From positions 1-32,100 of the forward strand of contig CAJWAR010000045.1 in the NCBI GenBank assembly GCA_913020445.1: a stretch of 32,100 bases of DNA, written 5' to 3'. Position 1 is the stretch's first letter, and each line of letters opens with the position of its first letter. Positions 29,066 to 32,100 of this stretch are shown piece after piece. Both the position numbers and the translations under genes were made by a program. The notes beneath the pieces were generated by a model, which had not been told where the DNA came from, did not search any database, and saw only the letters and a program-made list of their open reading frames with translations. This stretch comes from an uncultured Rhodospirillaceae bacterium. Lineage in GTDB: Bacteria > Pseudomonadota > Alphaproteobacteria > Rhodospirillales > UBA2165.

Positions 29066-29587
29066 CTAAGCAGCCTCGTCGCCTTTCGCTCCGTAGGCGC
29101 CTATCACGCGGGCAACCTGACCGGCGGGTGCTTGAAGCACACCGGCGATCCGGGTAGCTGGAGTTTGAATCATGGCAACAAGCTTGCCGCGCAGCTCGTC
29201 CAAGGACGGCAGTTTGGCTAAGTTTTTGACACCATCAACATCCAGTGATTGTCCGTTGAAGACACCACCCAAGATGACCAATTTATCGTTGTCCTTGGCG
29301 TAGTTGACGGCCGTTTTCGCTGCTGCCACCGGATCGGTGGAATAGGCGAGAGCGGTTGGACCCGTCATCAATTCAGTCAAGGATTCAAAATCAGTATCTT
29401 GCAGGGCGAGACGCGTAAGGCGATTCTTAGTGACCTTAAAACTGGCGCCGGCTTCACGCATACGGCCCCGAAGATCGGTCATTTCCGGCATTGTCATCCC
29501 AATATAATGAGTGACAACGACCATTTCCGAATCTTCGAACGTCTGCTTCAGCGAGGCAACCTGCTCTTCTTTAGCTGTTCGGTCCAC
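29066..29587 (-). CDS. rplJ: 50S ribosomal protein L10
   Basis: The protein contains the L10 segments VVVTHYIGMTMPEMTDLRGRM, FKVTKNRLTRLAL and the C-terminal RIAGVLQAPAGQVARVIGAY helix that binds L7/L12. The frame is open to an ATG at 29608, but the GTG at 29587 is chosen because it begins VDRTAKEEQ, matching the MDRAEK start of alphaproteobacterial L10, and GGAG lies seven bases upstream. This gives 173 residues, the usual size. L10 anchors the L7/L12 stalk and, in complex with L12, represses its own mRNA leader. Confidence 0.96.
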   Translation of the reverse strand: MDRTAKEEQVASLKQTFEDSEMVVVTHYIGMTMPEMTDLRGRMREAGASFKVTKNRLTRLALQDTDFESLTELMTGPTALAYSTDPVAAAKTAVNYAKDNDKLVILGGVFNGQSLDVDGVKNLAKLPSLDELRGKLVAMIQTPATRIAGVLQAPAGQVARVIGAYGAKGDEAA

Positions 29588-29915
29588 GAATCGTCTCCGT
29601 GTTTGCATAATTAAGAGAGTACCTAATCTTTTTGGCCTCTCCGCCTTATGCGGTTACGTTTAGTTTCTGGAAAACTTTCCAAAAACCGGTTCGCCCTATC
29701 CAAGTCGTCAGTTTGAGCCACCATCGACCACACATGTGATCGGAAAATGTCTCATCACCGTCTATGCAGGCTTACTCTTATTATGTCGCATCATTTAAAA
29801 AATTCAGCGACACCTGCAGTCTCGGACAGGTCGGAAAGGTTGATAATTATCGCCCTCTCCTATTTCTGCCCCTTCCGAAAAAACAGCAGAAAATCCTTAG
29901 TTCATCTGGCCCGTT
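29588..29915 (-). promoter_or_regulatory. rplJ leader region (candidate L10 leader)
   Basis: This 328-bp gap between rplA and rplJ holds no plausible gene. Such a long 5' leader before rplJ is where the L10-L12 complex binds to autoregulate translation in many bacteria. Visible elements are a GATAATTATC palindrome (29842-29851), a short ACCTG/CAGGT stem near 29813-29834 and the CCGCATAAGGCGG dyad near 29642-29656. The assignment rests mainly on position; a covariance-model match is needed to confirm the leader fold. Confidence 0.4.
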
Positions 29916-30611
29916 TTATCCGGTCAGATTTGAAGTATCTAATCTCACGCCAGGACCCATGGTCGACGTCAATGTTACACGTTTAAGATAGGTACCTTTG
30001 GCACCGGTCGGCTTTGCCTTAACGATGGCGCCCACAAACGCATTAACATTTTCAACCAGAGCTTCCAGAGAGAAACTTGTTTTGCCGACACCAGCATGAA
30101 TGATGCCGGCTTTTTCGACTCTGAATTCTATTTCGCCGCCTTTGACGGATTTAATCGCCTCGGCAACATTTGGCGTTACCGTACCCAGTTTGGGATTTGG
30201 CATCAGACCTTTTGGTCCCAGCACTTTACCGAGCTTACCAACGACAGCCATCATATCCGGCGTCGCGATACAGCGATCAAACTCGACTTCGCCTTTTTGG
30301 ACTTTTTCAGCCAAATCATCACCGCCGACAAATTCAGCACCGGCAGCTTTGGCTTCTTCGGCTTTGTCTTCTTTGGCGAACACCGCAACGGTAACAGTTT
30401 TGCCAGTACCGTTGGGCAGTGACACCACACCGCGAACCATTTGGTCAGCGTGGCGCGGGTCGACACCTAGGTTAATGGCAACTTCGACAGTTTCGTCAAA
30501 TTTGGTTTTCTTTGAATCCAAAATAATTTTAACCGCATCAGACACACTTTGATCGACGGATTTGTCAAAAGATTCATACGCGCTGTTTAAGCGTTTTCCA
30601 CGACCGGCCAT
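29916..30611 (-). CDS. rplA: 50S ribosomal protein L1
   Basis: The 231-residue protein starts [18 protein letters not shown] and contains the L1 segments [34 protein letters not shown] and [20 protein letters not shown]. The open frame extends upstream to 30692 inside rplK, but the ATG at 30611 with GGAGGGTCAATAAC just upstream is the true start. It begins two bases after the rplK stop codon, indicating translational coupling. L1 forms the mobile L1 stalk at the ribosomal E site and commonly represses the L11-L1 mRNA. Confidence 0.98.
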   Translation of the reverse strand: MAGRGKRLNSAYESFDKSVDQSVSDAVKIILDSKKTKFDETVEVAINLGVDPRHADQMVRGVVSLPNGTGKTVTVAVFAKEDKAEEAKAAGAEFVGGDDLAEKVQKGEVEFDRCIATPDMMAVVGKLGKVLGPKGLMPNPKLGTVTPNVAEAIKSVKGGEIEFRVEKAGIIHAGVGKTSFSLEALVENVNAFVGAIVKAKPTGAKGTYLKRVTLTSTMGPGVRLDTSNLTG

Positions 30612-30612
30612 G

Positions 30613-31044
30613 TTATTGACCCTCCACGGTGATGCCCATTGAGCGCGCGGAGCCAGCAAGAATTTTGCAAGCCGCCTCAACATCATTGGCATTCAAATCT
30701 TCTTTTTTGTGCTCAGCAATCTCACGCAATTGAGCCATCGTTACCGTTCCAACGAGTTCAAGACCAGGAGTCTCAGACCCTTTGTCCAAACGAGCAGCCT
30801 TCTTAATATAGAAACTCGCCGGCGCCGATTTAGATACAAAGGTGAAAGACTTATCCGCATAGACCGTGATTTTCACCGGAATGGGCATGCCCTGTTCCAG
30901 GTTTTGGGTCTTTGCGTTAAAGGCTTTGCAGAACTCCATAATATTCAAGCCGGCTTGACCTAAAGCCGGACCAACGGGCGGCGACGGGTTAGCCTGACCG
31001 GCCGGGATATGAAGCTTAATGTAGCTATCAATCTTTTTTGCCAT
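30613..31044 (-). CDS. rplK: 50S ribosomal protein L11
   Basis: The 143-residue protein is a standard L11: [20 protein letters not shown] at the N terminus (methylated by PrmA in many bacteria and close to the thiostrepton site), [14 protein letters not shown], and the RNA-binding C-terminal domain with [13 protein letters not shown] at the end. GAGGT precedes the ATG. The 154-bp gap to nusG (31045-31198) has no gene and would contain the L11-L1 mRNA leader where L1 is expected to bind; no specific structure was resolved there. Confidence 0.98.
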   Translation of the reverse strand: MAKKIDSYIKLHIPAGQANPSPPVGPALGQAGLNIMEFCKAFNAKTQNLEQGMPIPVKITVYADKSFTFVSKSAPASFYIKKAARLDKGSETPGLELVGTVTMAQLREIAEHKKEDLNANDVEAACKILAGSARSMGITVEGQ

Positions 31045-31198
31045 TTTACACCTCAGTTATAAATTAAGTTGTCCCAAAGATGGGCCAACGGGTTTTAAAG
31101 TTTATCGGCACTCACACAGCGTAAGAACCAACTGGGTCGCGCGGTACGGCTATGGCCAGCCTCCCGCACGGGTTTGCGACAATGGGCGTCGCTAAATC

Positions 31199-31729
31199 CT
31201 ATAATTTCTCAACCTGTGAGTATTCCAACTCTACAGGCGTTGACCGGCCAAAGATCGAAACCGATACTTTGAGCCGGGCTTTATCCTCATCAACGTCTTC
31301 CACCAATCCATTGAATGATGCAAAGGGTCCATCGCTAACGCGGACCTGCTCGCCAATATCAAAAGTGATTGACGGTTTCGGACGTTCAATTCCTTCTTCA
31401 ACCTGGTGAATAATCCGATTGGCTTCAGCTTCCGTGATCGGCGTCGGACGGCCGCGGGAACCGAGAAAACCGGTCACTTTCGGCGTGTTCATCACCAGAT
31501 GCCAACTTTCGTCGGACATATCCATATTAACCAGGACATAACCGGGGAAAAATTTGCGTTCGGCGCTTACTTTTTCGCCGCGCCGCATTTCAACAACTTC
31601 TTCCATCGGTACCAAGACTTTTTCAATCTCATCCGATAGATGGGATTGACGCGCCTGTTCTTCAATAGAATCGGCAACTTTACGTTCAAAGCCAGAATAA
31701 ACATGAATGACGTACCAGCGGTGAGCCAT
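31199..31729 (-). CDS. nusG: Transcription termination/antitermination protein NusG
   Basis: The 176-residue protein has the NusG N-terminal domain (WYVIHVYSGFERKVADSI, KFFPGYVLVNMDM, TGFLGSRGRPTPI) and a C-terminal KOW domain (FDIGEQVRVSDGPFASFNG, then VSIFGRSTPVELEYSQVEKL). It binds RNA polymerase to suppress pausing, supports Rho termination and couples to ribosomal S10. Its ribosome-binding site AGGA overlaps the secE stop region, so secE and nusG are translationally linked. Confidence 0.98.
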   Translation of the reverse strand: MAHRWYVIHVYSGFERKVADSIEEQARQSHLSDEIEKVLVPMEEVVEMRRGEKVSAERKFFPGYVLVNMDMSDESWHLVMNTPKVTGFLGSRGRPTPITEAEANRIIHQVEEGIERPKPSITFDIGEQVRVSDGPFASFNGLVEDVDEDKARLKVSVSIFGRSTPVELEYSQVEKL

Positions 31730-31736
31730 ATTTTTC

Positions 31737-31934
31737 CTAGCCCCCCAATCCGAATATCAACTTCACGCCACCGGACAGTATCTGATCGACAACAAAGAAG
31801 AACAGCGCAGCAATAATAACCATGACAAACACCATGCCGGTGGAAATCATTGTCTCTTTGCGCGTTGGCCAAGTTACCTTGGAGGTTTCCTGGCGCACCT
31901 GCTGCAAAAATTGTAAAGGACTTTGTTTAGCCAT
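31737..31934 (-). CDS. secE: Preprotein translocase subunit SecE
   Basis: The 65-residue protein is a minimal single-span SecE: an amphipathic segment FLQQVRQETSKVTWPTRKET, with the conserved VTWP motif, followed by one transmembrane helix (MVFVMVIIAALFFFVVDQIL). It clamps SecY in the translocon. It lies between tRNA-Trp and nusG, the standard bacterial order. Confidence 0.97.
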   Translation of the reverse strand: MAKQSPLQFLQQVRQETSKVTWPTRKETMISTGMVFVMVIIAALFFFVVDQILSGGVKLIFGLGG

Positions 31935-31965
31935 TCTTCCTACTTAATTCCGTTTCCAATTTAGT

Positions 31966-32041
<76 letters not shown>

Positions 32042-32047
32042 AATTCC

Positions 32048-32100
32048 TTATTCGATAATATCGGCGACGACACCGGCACCGACGGTCCGGCCGCCTTCGC
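32048..32100 (-). CDS. tuf: Elongation factor Tu, 3' end only
   Basis: The last 16 complete codons and stop read EGGRTVGAGVVADIIE, the conserved EF-Tu C terminus. The rest of the gene lies beyond the window. It delivers aminoacyl-tRNA to the ribosome. Its location just before tRNA-Trp, secE and nusG marks it as the tufB-position copy. Confidence 0.95.
   Translation of the reverse strand, partial: EGGRTVGAGVVADIIE

Overview
The window is a bacterial chromosome segment, most probably from an alphaproteobacterium (Rhodospirillales-like or a relative). The reasons are: RpoB and RpoC of 1392 and 1396 residues with alphaproteobacterial-style sequence, a DUF2336 protein (a family concentrated in Alphaproteobacteria), an aerobic aryl-CoA monooxygenase/old-yellow-enzyme fusion, and a palindromic intergenic repeat of a type common in that class. 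This placement is made from memory of families, without a search.

Region 1 (74-7113) looks like an aerobic aryl-CoA degradation locus. It holds an SDR dehydrogenase and an acyl-CoA dehydrogenase on the plus strand. A class I flavin monooxygenase fused to an old-yellow-enzyme domain, plus an isocitrate-lyase/PEP-mutase-family protein, form a minus-strand operon. A divergent EntE-like aryl-acid ligase carries the residues known for salicylate rather than 2,3-dihydroxybenzoate. The likely sequence of events is aryl acid to aryl-CoA, then oxygenation and reduction of the ring, then beta-oxidation-like steps. A dyad-rich divergent promoter separates the ligase from the monooxygenase.

Region 2 (7115-12821) is mixed: a secreted DUF3179 protein whose gene contains a 28-bp perfect palindrome, an isochorismatase-fold cysteine hydrolase, a MlaC-like periplasmic lipid-binding protein with a Sel1-repeat protein behind it, a DUF2336 protein, and a divergent OmpR-type response regulator without an adjacent kinase.

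Region 3 (12867-19798) holds a quinone-reductase-like MDR enzyme and a formylglycine sulfatase in one operon, a divergent VOC protein, an arylsulfotransferase-family gene, and a soluble PAS-PAS hybrid histidine kinase. The arylsulfotransferase gene is bracketed by two 71-bp double-hairpin elements in inverted orientation. This is the most unusual architecture in the window.

Region 4 (19874-32100, minus strand) is the conserved gene-expression block, in transcription order: tuf (3' end only), tRNA-Trp, secE, nusG, rplK, rplA, rplJ, rplL, rpoB, rpoC, then a clear intrinsic terminator. The usual downstream neighbours rpsL-rpsG-fusA are absent here; rpoC instead converges on the histidine kinase gene.

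No CRISPR array, rRNA gene, transposase, integrase or prophage gene was found.
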